Positions 1 through 11,467 of a stretch of 64,000 bases of DNA are shown piece after piece. Source of the DNA: an uncultured Sphingomonas sp. (GTDB lineage Bacteria; Pseudomonadota; Alphaproteobacteria; Sphingomonadales; Sphingomonadaceae). How positions within the stretch are numbered: the first letter of the stretch is position 1; each line of letters opens with the position of its first letter. Both the position numbers and the translations under genes were made by a program. The stretch covers positions 1 through 64,000 of the forward strand of contig NZ_CAJYQD010000039.1 of assembly GCF_913776855.1 (NCBI RefSeq), written 5' to 3'. A model generated the notes under the pieces. The model was not told where the DNA came from and searched no databases. It saw nothing but the letters and a program-made list of their open reading frames with translations.

Positions 1-75
1 GTACAGGTTGACGTTCATGCCGATTTCGCCCGATCCGCCGAGCGCGACGAAGAGCAGTTCTTTCTTTGGTGTCAC
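1..75 (-). CDS. rnj: Ribonuclease J, N-terminal fragment (runs off window)
   Basis: Reverse-strand translation from a GTG at 75: (M)TPKKELLFVALGGSGEIGMNVNLY, the typical RNase J N-terminus. Confidence 0.75.
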   Translation of the reverse strand, partial: MTPKKELLFVALGGSGEIGMNVNLY

Positions 76-123
76 TCAATTTCTTTCAATGCCCGCGCCC
101 ATTCGCGGGTTCGGTTTGCTTCG

Positions 124-912
124 TTACGTTGCTGCAGTGATATGGGTGCGGCGCCACAGCATCGCCAGTCCCGTGATGGTCAGGTCCTGTTCGACCTGGT
201 CGAACACCTGCGTATGTTTTTCGAAAAGGATCGCCAGACCGCCGGTGGCGATCACGCGGACCGGGCGGCCGATTTCCGCCTTCATCCGCGCGACCAGCCC
301 CTCGATCATCGCGATATAGCCCCAATAGATGCCGATGTGCATCTGGTCCGCGGTATTGCGACCAATGACGCTGGTCGACGCCGGCGCCTCGATCGCGATG
401 CGCGGCAGCTTTGCAGCGGCGGTCACCAGCGCGTCGAGCGACAGGTTGATGCCCGGCGCGATGATCCCGCCTTTATAGGCACCAGAATAGTCGACCACGT
501 CGAACGTAGCCGCCGTACCGAAATCGACGACGATCAGGTCGCCGGGATGCGCCGCATGCGCCGCGATCGCGTTCAGCGCGCGGTCGGCACCGACCGTCTG
601 CGGTTCCTCGACATCCAATGCGATACCGAACGCCGCAGCACCCCGCCCCGCGACCAGCGCCTCGACGCCGAAATACTTGATCGCCAGCACCTCGAGATTG
701 TGGAGCGCGCGCGGCACCACCGTCCCGATGATGACCGCGTCCACCGCCGAACGATCCCGCCCGTCAAGCGCCAGCAGCTGGCTGAGCCATACCGCATATT
801 CATCGGCCGTCCGGCGCGGATCAGTCGCGATGCGCCAACGCGCGACGATCGTCTCATCGTCGACCAGCGCGAATACGATATTGGTATTGCCGGCGTCGAT
901 CGCTAGCAGCAT
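124..912 (-). CDS. coaX: Type III pantothenate kinase
   Basis: [21 protein letters not shown]-terminus, [14 protein letters not shown] and [15 protein letters not shown] motifs; start trimmed from the longer ORF. Confidence 0.93.
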   Translation of the reverse strand: MLLAIDAGNTNIVFALVDDETIVARWRIATDPRRTADEYAVWLSQLLALDGRDRSAVDAVIIGTVVPRALHNLEVLAIKYFGVEALVAGRGAAAFGIALDVEEPQTVGADRALNAIAAHAAHPGDLIVVDFGTAATFDVVDYSGAYKGGIIAPGINLSLDALVTAAAKLPRIAIEAPASTSVIGRNTADQMHIGIYWGYIAMIEGLVARMKAEIGRPVRVIATGGLAILFEKHTQVFDQVEQDLTITGLAMLWRRTHITAAT

Positions 913-1023
913 CGAATTTCCTCGCCATGCCCGAACGGCACGCCCTGCCCTGCGGTAGAGGTTGCGCCGACCGACCACAAGGACCGCGTGTGATTGCAAC
1001 ACGGCAGGTTCTGGCTGCAATGG

Positions 1024-1755
1024 TCAGGCAAAGACGTCGCCCGCATGGATCAGCGTTGTAGCGCCATCGCGATCGACCAAGCGCAACGCACCGTCCGCAT
1101 TGACGCCGTCGAACGTCCCTTCGCACTGCCCGCCATCGGGCAGGCGAACCCGCAGCGTCGTACCGCGCGGATGCGCCATCGCCTCCCACGCCGCACGGAC
1201 GCTTGGCAGGTCGTTGCCGCGCCACCGCTCGAGCCAATGGGAAAAACGTTCGCGCAGCAAATCCAGTAGCGCCGCAGGGGTGACCGCAACGCCCTGTGCC
1301 GCCAGGCTCGTGGTCGGTCGATCGGCAAGATCGGGATGGGTCGCGACATTGACGCCGAAGCCGATCACCACCGCGTCACCGGCACCCCGTTCCAGCAGGA
1401 TACCGGACAGCTTCGCGCCCGAGACCAGCAGATCGTTCGGCCATTTTATCATCGCCCGTCCTGGCGCAACGACCGACACCGCTTCGGCCAACGCCACCGC
1501 TGCGACCAAGGTCAGCGTCGGCGCAGCGGGATCGCCCGGTCGCAGCCGAACGATCGTACTGGCAAACAGGTTACCATCCCCATCCGCCCAGCGACGTCCG
1601 ACCCGGCCCCGCCCGGCAACCTGTCGTTGCGCGCGGAGCCAGAGACCTTCTTCGGCGCCCGCTTCCGCTGCGGCGAGCAGGTCGACATTGGTCGACCCCG
1701 TCTCGCCAACGACACGAACCGTCAGAACAACGCCCGTGCGGCAGCCAGCGACCAC
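1024..1755 (-). CDS. birA: Biotin--[acetyl-CoA-carboxylase] ligase
   Basis: GETGSTNVDLLA, GRGRVGRRWADGDGNLFAS, IKWPNDLLV motifs; exact start uncertain (ORF overlaps nuoN end). Confidence 0.9.
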   Translation of the reverse strand: MVAGCRTGVVLTVRVVGETGSTNVDLLAAAEAGAEEGLWLRAQRQVAGRGRVGRRWADGDGNLFASTIVRLRPGDPAAPTLTLVAAVALAEAVSVVAPGRAMIKWPNDLLVSGAKLSGILLERGAGDAVVIGFGVNVATHPDLADRPTTSLAAQGVAVTPAALLDLLRERFSHWLERWRGNDLPSVRAAWEAMAHPRGTTLRVRLPDGGQCEGTFDGVNADGALRLVDRDGATTLIHAGDVFA

Positions 1756-3167
1756 GCCGAAAGCGGCGCGATCAGGAACAGGCTGACCGGCGAAATGACG
1801 ATGGCAGCGGCCAGCGTCAGCCCGCCTTCAACCAGCGCCGGTTCACGACCAAACGCGGGGGCAGGCTCGTCGAAATACATCGTCTTGACCACGCGCAGGT
1901 AATAGAATGCGCCGATCGTCGATGCCGCGATACCGATCACCGCCAGCGACAACAGGCCCGCCTGCACCGCTGCCTCGAACACCGCGTACTTCGCCCAGAA
2001 GCCGAACAGCGGCGGGATACCGGCGAGCGAGAACATGAAGATCATCAGCGCGAACGCCAGTGCCGGCCGCGTCCGCGACAGGCCCGCCAAGCTGGCGACG
2101 GTTTCGACCGGCTGTCCATTCTCATCGCGCATCTGCAATACGATCAGGAACGATCCGAGCGTCATGACAACATAGACGGCAAGGTAGAACAGCACGCCCG
2201 CAACGCCCTGCGCCGAACCGGCGGCGAGGCCGATCAGCGCGAAGCCGACATTGTTGATCGACGAATAGGCAAGCAGGCGCTTGATATTCTTCTGCCCGAT
2301 CGCACCGACCGCACCCAGGACGATCGAAGCAAGTGCGGCGAAGATCACGATCTGGCGCCATTCGAGGACCGCCGGCCCCATCGCCTCGACCGCGACACGC
2401 AGCGCCATCGCCATCGCCGCGACCTTGGGCGCCGATGCGAAAAAGGCGGTCACCGGGGTCGGCGCGCCTTCATACACGTCGGGCGTCCACATGTGGAACG
2501 GTACTGCCGCCAGCTTGAACGCAAGCCCTGCGAACACGAACACCAGGCCGAACAGTAGGCCCATGTTGCGCGGACCGGCATAGGCGACAGCGATGTCGCT
2601 GAACAGCGTCGTGCCGGCGAAGCCATATACCAGGCTGACGCCGTAGAGCAGGATGCCCGATGCCAAGGCCCCCAGCACGAAATATTTCAGGCCAGCCTCT
2701 GCCGAGCGCGTGTCGCGGCGCATGAAACTGGCAAGGACATAGGCCGCAAGGCTCTGCAGTTCGAGGCCGACATAGAGCAGCAGCAGGTCGGACGCCGACA
2801 CCATCATGCCCATGCCGCAGGCCGACAACAGGATCAGCACCGGATATTCGGGCTTCAGGTCGTCCCCGCTGGTCCGTTGGAAGAAACGTGGAGCAATGAT
2901 GATCGCGACTGCCGAGGCGAGGTAGATCAGCACCTTCGCAAAGGCCGCGAACGCATCGGCACGATACATGCCGTCGAATGCGGTGGCCCCCGACGACCCA
3001 TTGCCGACCAGCGCAACACCCGCCCCGGCAAGGACGAAGACCGCGGCGATGCTCACACCGCGCGCTGCCGCCTGCTTGCCCCACGCCGATACCAGCATCA
3101 GGACGATCGCCCCGACTGCCAGCACCAGTTCGGGCAGCGTCATCGAAAGTTGTTCGGCGTAGCTCAT
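1722..3167 (-). CDS. nuoN: NADH-quinone oxidoreductase subunit N
   Basis: Multi-TM antiporter-like subunit; position in nuo operon; GLELQSLAAYVLASF, AYSSINNVGFALIGL. Confidence 0.95.
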   Translation of the reverse strand: MSYAEQLSMTLPELVLAVGAIVLMLVSAWGKQAAARGVSIAAVFVLAGAGVALVGNGSSGATAFDGMYRADAFAAFAKVLIYLASAVAIIIAPRFFQRTSGDDLKPEYPVLILLSACGMGMMVSASDLLLLYVGLELQSLAAYVLASFMRRDTRSAEAGLKYFVLGALASGILLYGVSLVYGFAGTTLFSDIAVAYAGPRNMGLLFGLVFVFAGLAFKLAAVPFHMWTPDVYEGAPTPVTAFFASAPKVAAMAMALRVAVEAMGPAVLEWRQIVIFAALASIVLGAVGAIGQKNIKRLLAYSSINNVGFALIGLAAGSAQGVAGVLFYLAVYVVMTLGSFLIVLQMRDENGQPVETVASLAGLSRTRPALAFALMIFMFSLAGIPPLFGFWAKYAVFEAAVQAGLLSLAVIGIAASTIGAFYYLRVVKTMYFDEPAPAFGREPALVEGGLTLAAAIVISPVSLFLIAPLSAWSLAAARALF

Positions 3168-4732
3168 CAGTGCAATTCCCCGTGCGCCGCAGCCGCGCCC
3201 GTTTCATGTTCCGCGACCTTCGCCGCTGCCGCCGCCGGATTGCCCGGTGTCGGCCGTGAATCCGATGCCGGCGTGGCGCGCTCGATCCGCGCGACCAGCA
3301 GGCCGACATCCTTGCGCATCGGTGCCATGAAGCTTTCCGGGTAGACACCCATCCACAGCACGACCGCCGCGATCGGCGCCAGAAGCGCCAGTTCGCGCAT
3401 CGACACGTCCGGCATCGCCTTCACATCGTCATGCACCAGATCACCCAGCGCGATGCGACGATAGAGGTACAGCGAATAAGCTGCGCCCAGAATGATGCCG
3501 GTCGTGCAGATCAGCGCCGCCCACGTCGAAAGCTGATACGTGCCGGCAAGGCTCAGGAACTCGCCGACGAAGCCCGACGTACCCGGCAGACCGATCGACG
3601 CCATCGTGAACAACAGGAAGAACACGGCATAGCGTGGCATGTTGATCGCCAGACCGCCGTACCGCACGATTTCCCGCGTATGCAGCCGGTCGTAGATGAT
3701 GCCGACGCACAGGAACAGCGCACCCGACACCAAGCCGTGGCTGAGCATCACGATCATCGCACCTTCGATGCCCTGCTGGTTGAAGGCGAACAGGCCGATG
3801 GTCACGATCGCCATGTGCGCGACCGACGAATAGGCAATCAGCTTCTTCATGTCCGACTGCACCAGCGCGACGAGCGAGGTGTAGACGACAGCCACCGCCG
3901 ACAGTCCGAGGATCAGCCAGGTCAGCTGGCCCGAGGCTTCCGGGAACATCGGGATAGAGAAGCGCAGGAAACCATAGCCGCCAAGCTTCAGGAGCACGCC
4001 CGCCAGGATGACCGAGCCGGCGGTCGGCGCCTGCACGTGCGCGTCGGGCAACCAGGTGTGGACCGGCCACATCGGCATCTTGACCGCGAACGACGCAAAG
4101 AATGCCAGCCACAGCCACGTCTGGACATGTGCCGGGAAGTCATAGGCCATCAGCGTCGGGATGTCCGACGTACCGGCCGTCTGGATCATGTAGATCATCG
4201 CGATCAGCATGAGCAGCGAACCGAGCAGCGTGTACAGGAAGAACTTGTACGACGCGTAGATGCGGTTCGCCCCGCCCCAGATGCCGATGATGAGATACAT
4301 CGGGATCAGGCCGGCCTCGAAGAAGACATAGAACAGCAGCAGGTCCTGCGCTGCGAAGGTGCCGATCATCAGCACTTCGACGGTCAGGAACAGCGCCATA
4401 TATTCGGGCACGCGATTGGTGACCGACTTCCACGACGCACCGATGCAGATCGGCATGAGGAACACGCTGAGCATGATCAGCATCAGCGCAAAGCCGTCGA
4501 TGCCGAGCGCGTAACGGAAGACGCCGAAGTTGCCGAGCGCCGGCGCTTCGACGAACTGCCACTGTGCGCCGCCAATGTCATAATTCGCCCAGAGCAGCAC
4601 GCCCAGCGCGAGATTGACCAGCGTGGCGATCAGCGCCGTCCAGCGCGCCCCATTCGCCGATACGAACAGGCACAGCATCGCTGCGACCGCCGGTACCAGC
4701 AGCATCACCGACAGGATCGGGAAGCCGTTCAC
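3167..4732 (-). CDS. nuoM: NADH-quinone oxidoreductase subunit M
   Basis: FFEAGLIPMYLIIGIWGG, KMPMWPVHTWLPDAHVQAPTAGSVILAG. Confidence 0.96.
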   Translation of the reverse strand: MNGFPILSVMLLVPAVAAMLCLFVSANGARWTALIATLVNLALGVLLWANYDIGGAQWQFVEAPALGNFGVFRYALGIDGFALMLIMLSVFLMPICIGASWKSVTNRVPEYMALFLTVEVLMIGTFAAQDLLLFYVFFEAGLIPMYLIIGIWGGANRIYASYKFFLYTLLGSLLMLIAMIYMIQTAGTSDIPTLMAYDFPAHVQTWLWLAFFASFAVKMPMWPVHTWLPDAHVQAPTAGSVILAGVLLKLGGYGFLRFSIPMFPEASGQLTWLILGLSAVAVVYTSLVALVQSDMKKLIAYSSVAHMAIVTIGLFAFNQQGIEGAMIVMLSHGLVSGALFLCVGIIYDRLHTREIVRYGGLAINMPRYAVFFLLFTMASIGLPGTSGFVGEFLSLAGTYQLSTWAALICTTGIILGAAYSLYLYRRIALGDLVHDDVKAMPDVSMRELALLAPIAAVVLWMGVYPESFMAPMRKDVGLLVARIERATPASDSRPTPGNPAAAAAKVAEHETGAAAAHGELH

Positions 4733-4769
4733 GAGTTATTCCCCCGAACCAATTGCTTGAAACCGCGCA

Positions 4770-6857
4770 TCACGACGCGATCGCCCAGGTAACCGCCGCC
4801 GTCAGGCCGATCAGCATGACGAAGGCATAGGTGTAGAGATAGCCGGTCTGCATCCTGACCGCGAGGCGGCTCGACAGGCCGACCACCGCCGCCGACCCGT
4901 CCGGACCAAAGCGGTTGATCGTCTGTTCATCGCCACGCTTCCAGAAGAAGCGGCCGAGCGCGAATGCCGGACGAACGAAGAGCAGGTGATACAGCTCGTC
5001 TAGATACCATTTGTTGAGCAGGAAGCGGTGCAGAACGCGGAACGTATCCGCAATGGCCGCCGCCGTGCCCGGACGGATGATATAGACATAGAGCGCGCTC
5101 ACCAGCCCGATCAGCATGACGATCGTCGCGGCCAGCTTTACCAGCATCGGCACGCCATGCATAGCGTGCATCAGATGCTCGTTGTAGAACAGGCTGCCCT
5201 TCCAGAAGGCCTCACCCGCATCGCCACCGATGAACCAGTGGTTGAACACATAGCCAGCGGCCACCGCGCCAACTGTCAGCACGATCAGCGGGATGAGCAT
5301 CACGATCGGGCTTTCGTGCGGGTGGTAGCCTGCCATGCCCTCGGCCACGTCGCTCGCATGGGCGTCATGAGTCGACGGAGCATCGCCCGCATCTTCCGCC
5401 GCCGGATGTGCGTCGTGGTGGGCGTGATCGTCATGGCCATGGTGGCCATGCGCTTCATGCACCGCGTGCTGGATATGCTCCGACCCCGCCCAGCGCGGAC
5501 GCCCGAAGAAGGTCAGGAACATCAGCCGCCACGAATAGAAGCTCGTCAACAGCGCGGCAAAGGTCCCGACATAAAAGGCACCATAGCCCCGCGGACCTGC
5601 CGCCCACGCCGCTTCGAGGATCGCGTCCTTCGAGTGGTAGCCCGCGAAACCGCCGACTTCGTAGATACCAACACCGGTGATCGCGAGCGTGCCCGCCATC
5701 ATCGCCCAGAAGGTCAGTGGGATATGCTTCCGCAGACCGCCATAATAACGCATGTCCTGTTCGTGGTGCATTGCATGGATGACCGAACCGGCGCCGAGGA
5801 ACAGCAACGCCTTGAAGAAGGCGTGGGTGAACAGGTGGAACATCGCTGCGCCATAGGCACCGACACCCGCCGCAAAGAACATATAGCCCAGCTGCGAACA
5901 GGTCGAATAGGCGATGACGCGCTTGATGTCGGTCTGCACCAGGCCGATCGTCGCCGCAAACAGGCAGGTCGCGGCACCGACGGCCGTCACCACCGCCAGC
6001 GCGGTCGGCGAGGTTTCGAACATCGGCGACAGACGGCACACCATGAACACGCCGGCGGTGACCATCGTCGCCGCGTGGATCAGCGCCGACACCGGGGTCG
6101 GGCCTTCCATCGCGTCCGGCAACCACGTGTGGAGCCCCAACTGTGCCGACTTACCCATCGCGCCGACGAACAGCAGCAGGCAGAGCACGGTCATCGTGTC
6201 TGCGCGGAACCACAGGAAACCGATGGTCGAACCGGCCATCGATGGCGCCGCCTGTAGGATCTCAGGGATCGAAATCGTGCCGAACACCAGATAGGTGCCG
6301 AAGATGCCGAGCATAAAGCCAAGGTCGCCGACGCGGTTGACGACGAACGCCTTGATCGCGGCGGCGTTGGCCGAGGGCTTGCGGAACCAGAAACCGATCA
6401 GCAGGTACGACGCCAGGCCGACGCCTTCCCAACCGAAGAACATCTGCACCAGGTTGTTCGCGGTCACGAGCATCAGCATCGCGAAGGTGAACAGCGACAG
6501 ATAGGCAAAGAACCGCGGCTGATCGGGATCCTCGCTCATATAGCCCCAGCTATACAGGTGGACCAACGCCGACACGCTGGTGATGACGACCAGCATGACC
6601 GCGGTCAACGCATCGACCCGCAATTCCCAGGCGATGTCCATGCCGCCCGACACGATCCAGGTCGACACGGGCGCTACATTCGCCTGGGCCGTGCCGGTCA
6701 GGAACGGGATAAAGATAGACCACGACAGCCCGGCGGCTGCCAGCAGGCCGGCGGTGGTAATGATCTTCGGCACCGTGATGCCGAACGCGCGGTTCGACAG
6801 CCCCGCCACGATCGACGCCAGCAGCGGCAGGAACACGACGATATGGATGGCACTCAC
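4770..6857 (-). CDS. nuoL: NADH-quinone oxidoreductase subunit L
   Basis: GWEGVGLASYLLIGFW, LGLHTWLPDAMEGPTPVSALIHAATMVTAGV; His-rich loop in C-terminal half. Confidence 0.96.
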   Translation of the reverse strand: MSAIHIVVFLPLLASIVAGLSNRAFGITVPKIITTAGLLAAAGLSWSIFIPFLTGTAQANVAPVSTWIVSGGMDIAWELRVDALTAVMLVVITSVSALVHLYSWGYMSEDPDQPRFFAYLSLFTFAMLMLVTANNLVQMFFGWEGVGLASYLLIGFWFRKPSANAAAIKAFVVNRVGDLGFMLGIFGTYLVFGTISIPEILQAAPSMAGSTIGFLWFRADTMTVLCLLLFVGAMGKSAQLGLHTWLPDAMEGPTPVSALIHAATMVTAGVFMVCRLSPMFETSPTALAVVTAVGAATCLFAATIGLVQTDIKRVIAYSTCSQLGYMFFAAGVGAYGAAMFHLFTHAFFKALLFLGAGSVIHAMHHEQDMRYYGGLRKHIPLTFWAMMAGTLAITGVGIYEVGGFAGYHSKDAILEAAWAAGPRGYGAFYVGTFAALLTSFYSWRLMFLTFFGRPRWAGSEHIQHAVHEAHGHHGHDDHAHHDAHPAAEDAGDAPSTHDAHASDVAEGMAGYHPHESPIVMLIPLIVLTVGAVAAGYVFNHWFIGGDAGEAFWKGSLFYNEHLMHAMHGVPMLVKLAATIVMLIGLVSALYVYIIRPGTAAAIADTFRVLHRFLLNKWYLDELYHLLFVRPAFALGRFFWKRGDEQTINRFGPDGSAAVVGLSSRLAVRMQTGYLYTYAFVMLIGLTAAVTWAIAS

Positions 6858-6891
6858 GAAAGCACCCCCGAAACCCGAAAAGCCACCGGCA

Positions 6892-7197
6892 TCACCCCTT
6901 CATCCGGTTGACGTCGTCGACCGCGATGGAACCGCGACCACGGAAATAGATGACCATGATGGCCAGCCCGATCGCGCTCTCACCGGCGGCGACCGCAAGG
7001 ACGAACATCGCGAAAATCTGCCCGACCAGATCGCCCAGCTGCGCCGAGAAGGCGACGAAGTTGATGTTCACCGCCAGCAGGATCAGTTCGATCGACATCA
7101 GGATGACGATCAGGTTCTTCCGGTTGAGGAAGATGCCGAGCACGCCCAGCGTGAACAGGATCGCCGCGACGACCAGATAATGGGTAAGACCGATCAC
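6892..7197 (-). CDS. nuoK: NADH-quinone oxidoreductase subunit K
   Basis: 101 aa; [44 protein letters not shown]. Confidence 0.96.
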   Translation of the reverse strand: MIGLTHYLVVAAILFTLGVLGIFLNRKNLIVILMSIELILLAVNINFVAFSAQLGDLVGQIFAMFVLAVAAGESAIGLAIMVIYFRGRGSIAVDDVNRMKG

Positions 7198-7805
7198 AGC
7201 TCGACCCCCTGCCCGATGGGCTGATTGACGTTACGGATCGCATCCTTGGCGCGACGATTGATCTGGCGGTTGATATTCTGCGCCTTGGCATCCGCCCGCT
7301 TGCGCTGGGTCAGCACGATTGCCCCAATCATCGCGACCAGCAGCACCAGTCCGACGCCTTCGAAGACGTAGAGGTAGCGCGTGTAGAGCAGCCGCCCGAT
7401 CGCCTCGATATTCGGCACCGCCGCGTCGGTCGGGGCGATCCGCTTCGCGAGATCGATCCGCGCCGCGCTCCAGGCATAGGCGCCGACGACCAGTTCGACC
7501 GCCAGCAGCACCGCAAGGGCAAGGCCGGCGGGCAGATAGCGAACGAACCCGGCGCGCAGTTCGGTGAAGTCGATGTCGAGCATCATCACCACGAACAGGA
7601 ACAGCACCGCGACCGCGCCGACATAGACGATGACCAGCAGCATCGCGATGAATTCGGCGCCGCACAGCACCATCAGGCCGGCCGCGTTGAAGAAGGCGAG
7701 GATCAGCCACAGCACCGAATGGACCGGATTGCGCGACGTGATCGTCAACGCGGCCGATGCCACCACGATCGTGGCGAACAGATAGAAGGCGAGTGTCTGG
7801 ATCAC
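7194..7805 (-). CDS. nuoJ: NADH-quinone oxidoreductase subunit J
   Basis: [52 protein letters not shown]. Confidence 0.95.
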   Translation of the reverse strand: MIQTLAFYLFATIVVASAALTITSRNPVHSVLWLILAFFNAAGLMVLCGAEFIAMLLVIVYVGAVAVLFLFVVMMLDIDFTELRAGFVRYLPAGLALAVLLAVELVVGAYAWSAARIDLAKRIAPTDAAVPNIEAIGRLLYTRYLYVFEGVGLVLLVAMIGAIVLTQRKRADAKAQNINRQINRRAKDAIRNVNQPIGQGVEL

Positions 7806-7917
7806 GAGCGCTGCTCTTCCCCCTGCCCGCCCCGCGCGGAAGTGCGGGACGAAACGCTAATCGAATTGCCGGCGAAGCGAACCGTTTCGCCCCCGCCGGT
7901 ACGGAACATGCGCGCCA

Positions 7918-8403
7918 TTACCGGTAGGGCGCGTCGCTCGCAAGGTTCGCCGCAATCGCGCGTTCCCAGCGGTCACCATTCGCGAGCAGCTTGTCCTTGT
8001 GATAGATCAGCTCTTCGCGGGTTTCGGTGGCGAATTCGAAATTCGGCCCCTCGACGATCGCATCGACAGGACATGCTTCCTGGCACAGCCCGCAATAGAT
8101 GCACTTGGTCATGTCGATGTCGTAGCGCGTGGTACGGCGGCTGCCGTCTTCGCGCGGTTCGGCCTCGATCGTGATCGCCAGCGCCGGGCACACCGCCTCG
8201 CACAGCTTGCAAGCGATGCAGCGCTCTTCCCCGTTGGGATAGCGACGCAGCGCGTGTTCGCCGCGGAAGCGCGGGCTCAGCGGGTTCTTCTCATACGGGT
8301 AGTTGATCGTCGCCTTGGGCTTGAAGAAATACCGCAGCGTCAGCGCATGGGCCTTCACGAACTCCCACAGGGTGAACGATCGGATGGTCTGGGCGATACT
8401 CAT
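7918..8403 (-). CDS. nuoI: NADH-quinone oxidoreductase subunit I (2x 4Fe-4S)
   Basis: [19 protein letters not shown] and [32 protein letters not shown]. Confidence 0.97.
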   Translation of the reverse strand: MSIAQTIRSFTLWEFVKAHALTLRYFFKPKATINYPYEKNPLSPRFRGEHALRRYPNGEERCIACKLCEAVCPALAITIEAEPREDGSRRTTRYDIDMTKCIYCGLCQEACPVDAIVEGPNFEFATETREELIYHKDKLLANGDRWERAIAANLASDAPYR

Positions 8404-9455
8404 GCGGGCAGTCCTACGCGCTGGATCATCAGATAACCGGAGATCAGGAAGACAAAGATCAGCGACAGCGGCAGGAAGATCTTCCAGCCCAGCCGCATCA
8501 GCTGGTCATAGCGGTACCGGGGCACCGTCGCCTTGATCCAGCTGAACACGAAGAAGAAGAAGAAGGTCTTCAGCAGGAACCAGATGATTCCGGGCACGAA
8601 GTAGAGCGGCGCCCAGTCGACCGGCGGCAGCCATCCGCCCCAGAACAGCAGCGCATTGAGCGCGCACATCAGGATGACGTTGGCATATTCGCCAAGCCAG
8701 AACAGCGCGAACGCCATCGACGAATATTCGGTCTGATACCCGGCGACCAGCTCCGATTCCGCCTCGGTGAGATCGAACGGCGCGCGTGCGGTTTCGGCGA
8801 GCGACGAGATCAGGAACACCACCGCCATCGGGAACAGCAGCGGATTGAAGCCGAAACCGTTGATGAAGCCGAAGATGTGTGCGCGCTGTTCCAGCACGAT
8901 CGTCGTCAGGTTGAACGACCCGGCCCACAGTACGACCGAGATCAGCACAAAGCCGATCGCGACTTCGTAGGACACCATCTGCGCAGCGGCACGCAGCGCC
9001 GAATAGAAGGGATATTTCGAGTTCGATGCCCAGCCCGAGATGATGACGCCGTACACGCCCAGCGACGATGCCGCGAGAATGTAGAGCAGGCCGACATTGA
9101 TGTCCGCCACCACCACGCCGACATCGAACGGGATCACCGCCCAGACGATCAGCGCGACGGTGAAGGTAATGATCGGGGCGAGCAGGAACAGGCCGCGATT
9201 GGCCGAGGACGGCACGATCGTTTCCTGCAGGAACACCTTCAAGCCGTCGGCGAACGACTGCAGCAGGCCCAGCGGACCGACGACGTTCGGCCCCCGGCGC
9301 AGCGCCATCGCCGCCCAGATCTTGCGATCGGCATAGATGATCATCGCCACCGCCAGCATCAGCGGCAGCGCGATGACCAGAATGCCGATCAGCGTCGCGA
9401 CGGTCCACGCCCAGCCATAGGGCAGGCCGACGGTAGTTTCGAAGAACGAGGTCAC
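8400..9455 (-). CDS. nuoH: NADH-quinone oxidoreductase subunit H
   Basis: [50 protein letters not shown]. Confidence 0.97.
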   Translation of the reverse strand: MTSFFETTVGLPYGWAWTVATLIGILVIALPLMLAVAMIIYADRKIWAAMALRRGPNVVGPLGLLQSFADGLKVFLQETIVPSSANRGLFLLAPIITFTVALIVWAVIPFDVGVVVADINVGLLYILAASSLGVYGVIISGWASNSKYPFYSALRAAAQMVSYEVAIGFVLISVVLWAGSFNLTTIVLEQRAHIFGFINGFGFNPLLFPMAVVFLISSLAETARAPFDLTEAESELVAGYQTEYSSMAFALFWLGEYANVILMCALNALLFWGGWLPPVDWAPLYFVPGIIWFLLKTFFFFFVFSWIKATVPRYRYDQLMRLGWKIFLPLSLIFVFLISGYLMIQRVGLPA

Positions 9456-11467
9456 TCGGCGGCCTCCGCGAAATCCTGGCCATGGACAAGTTCAGCCGAA
9501 CAACGCTGCATCGTCGGGCTGGCCCGGCAGATCGCATTGGTCAGGTAGAAGTCGGCGACCGGATAGGTCACCTTGCCCTCGCCCTTAGCGTCGAGTGCCG
9601 GCGGGTTCCAGTCGTAACGTACCAGACCTTCCTGGCCCAGTTCCGGTACCGCCGCCGTCATCGCACGGCGCACGCCGGCGAAATCGTCGAACGGCAGCGT
9701 GACGCCCAGCACTTCGCCCAGCGCGCGGAAGATCGTCCAATCCTCACGCGCGTCACCCGGCGGGAACACTGCCCGGTCGCCGCGCTGCACACGCCCTTCG
9801 AGGTTCACGTACGTCCCGGCCTTTTCGGCATAGCTGGCACCCGGCAGGACGATGTCCGCCGCCGCCGCGCCCTCGTCGCCATGGTGGCCGACATAGACCT
9901 TGGTCGCCCCGGCAAACTGGCCGAAATCGACTTCGTCCGCACCCAGGAAGAACACCAGCTTCGGGTTCGCCGCGACGATGTCGGCAATGCCGCCCGCCTG
10001 CGCATAACCCAGCATCAGTGCCCCCATGCGGGCAGCGGCAGTGTGAACGACGTTAAAGCCGTTCCAAGTCGAACCGTCTTCCAGCGTCCGCACCAGATTG
10101 CCGTCGCGCGCTAGCTTGAGTGCGGCACCATGGCCCGCCTTCAGCGCGCCAGGGCCGACGATCACTGCCGGACGCTTGGCCGCATCAAGCGCCTCGGCCG
10201 CGCGGTCGGGCAGACCGTTCAGCAGCGAGAGGTCGTCGCCCAGCCATTCGACCTTGTAGGTGAGGTCCGTTTCCGCACCGATGGCAAAAACGCGCGCACC
10301 CTTCTTGATCGCCTTGCGGACGCGGGTGTTGATGAGCGGTGCTTCGTGGCGCAGGTCGCTGCCGACCAGCAGAATCGCATCGGCATCCTCGATCCCCGCG
10401 ATGGTCGTGTTGAACGCGACCGCGCCGAGATTGGTGACGTCATAGGCCATGCCCGTCTGCCGCCCTTCGAGCAGCGACGATCCGAGCGCGTTGACCAACG
10501 CCTTGGCGGCGAACATAGTCTCGCAATCGAGCAGGTCGCCAGCAATCGCCGCGACCGAAGAGCCGGCGTTGACCGCCGCGATCGCCGCAAAAGCTTCGTC
10601 CCATTCCGCCGCGACCAGCTTGCCGTCCCTGCGGACGAACGGCTTGTCGAGGCGACGACGGACGAGACCGTCGACGGCGTGGCGCGTCTTGTCATGCGCC
10701 CATTCCTCGTTCACGTCTTCGTTGATGCGCGGCACGCAGCGCAGCACCTGCCGACCACGACTGTCGAGGCGGATATTGGTGCCGACCGCATCCATCACGT
10801 CGATGGCAAGCGTCTTCTTCAACTCCCACGGACGCGCCTCGAACGCATAGGGCTTCGACGTCAGCGCACCGACCGGGCACAGGTCGACGACGTTGCCCGA
10901 CAGTTCGCTCGTCACCGCCTGTTCGAGATAGGACGTGATCTGCATATTCTCGCCGCGATAGATCGCGCCGATTTCTTCCACGCCCGCGACCTCTTCCGCA
11001 AAGCGGATGCAGCGCGTGCATTGGATGCAGCGGGTCATGACCGTCTTGACGATCGGACCCATGTACTTCTCGGTGACCGCGCGCTTGTTTTCGTCATAGC
11101 GCGACTGACCGCGACCATAGGCGACCGACTGGTCCTGCAGGTCGCATTCGCCACCCTGATCGCAGATCGGACAGTCGAGCGGGTGGTTGATCAGCAGGAA
11201 CTCCATCACGCCTTCGCGCGCGGCCTTCACCATCGCGCTGTCGGTGCGGATTTCCTGATTATCGGCGGCGGGCAGCGCGCACGAAGCCTGCGGCTTGGGC
11301 GGCCCCGGCTTCACTTCGACCAGACACATCCGGCAATTGCCGGCGATCGACAGCCGTTCGTGATAGCAGAAGCGCGGAATTTCCTTGCCGGCCGCTTCGC
11401 ACGCCTGGAGGACGGTGGCACCCTGCGGCACCTCGACCTCGATCCCATCGACTTTGACCTTGGGCAT
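9452..11467 (-). CDS. nuoG: NADH-quinone oxidoreductase subunit G
   Basis: N-terminal 2Fe-2S ferredoxin motif [46 protein letters not shown]. Confidence 0.96.
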   Translation of the reverse strand: MPKVKVDGIEVEVPQGATVLQACEAAGKEIPRFCYHERLSIAGNCRMCLVEVKPGPPKPQASCALPAADNQEIRTDSAMVKAAREGVMEFLLINHPLDCPICDQGGECDLQDQSVAYGRGQSRYDENKRAVTEKYMGPIVKTVMTRCIQCTRCIRFAEEVAGVEEIGAIYRGENMQITSYLEQAVTSELSGNVVDLCPVGALTSKPYAFEARPWELKKTLAIDVMDAVGTNIRLDSRGRQVLRCVPRINEDVNEEWAHDKTRHAVDGLVRRRLDKPFVRRDGKLVAAEWDEAFAAIAAVNAGSSVAAIAGDLLDCETMFAAKALVNALGSSLLEGRQTGMAYDVTNLGAVAFNTTIAGIEDADAILLVGSDLRHEAPLINTRVRKAIKKGARVFAIGAETDLTYKVEWLGDDLSLLNGLPDRAAEALDAAKRPAVIVGPGALKAGHGAALKLARDGNLVRTLEDGSTWNGFNVVHTAAARMGALMLGYAQAGGIADIVAANPKLVFFLGADEVDFGQFAGATKVYVGHHGDEGAAAADIVLPGASYAEKAGTYVNLEGRVQRGDRAVFPPGDAREDWTIFRALGEVLGVTLPFDDFAGVRRAMTAAVPELGQEGLVRYDWNPPALDAKGEGKVTYPVADFYLTNAICRASPTMQRCSAELVHGQDFAEAAE

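Noticed and set aside
3431-4792. 453-aa plus-strand ORF over nuoM
   Set aside because: Mirror-frame artifact opposite a clear nuoM; extremely Arg/His/Gln-rich.
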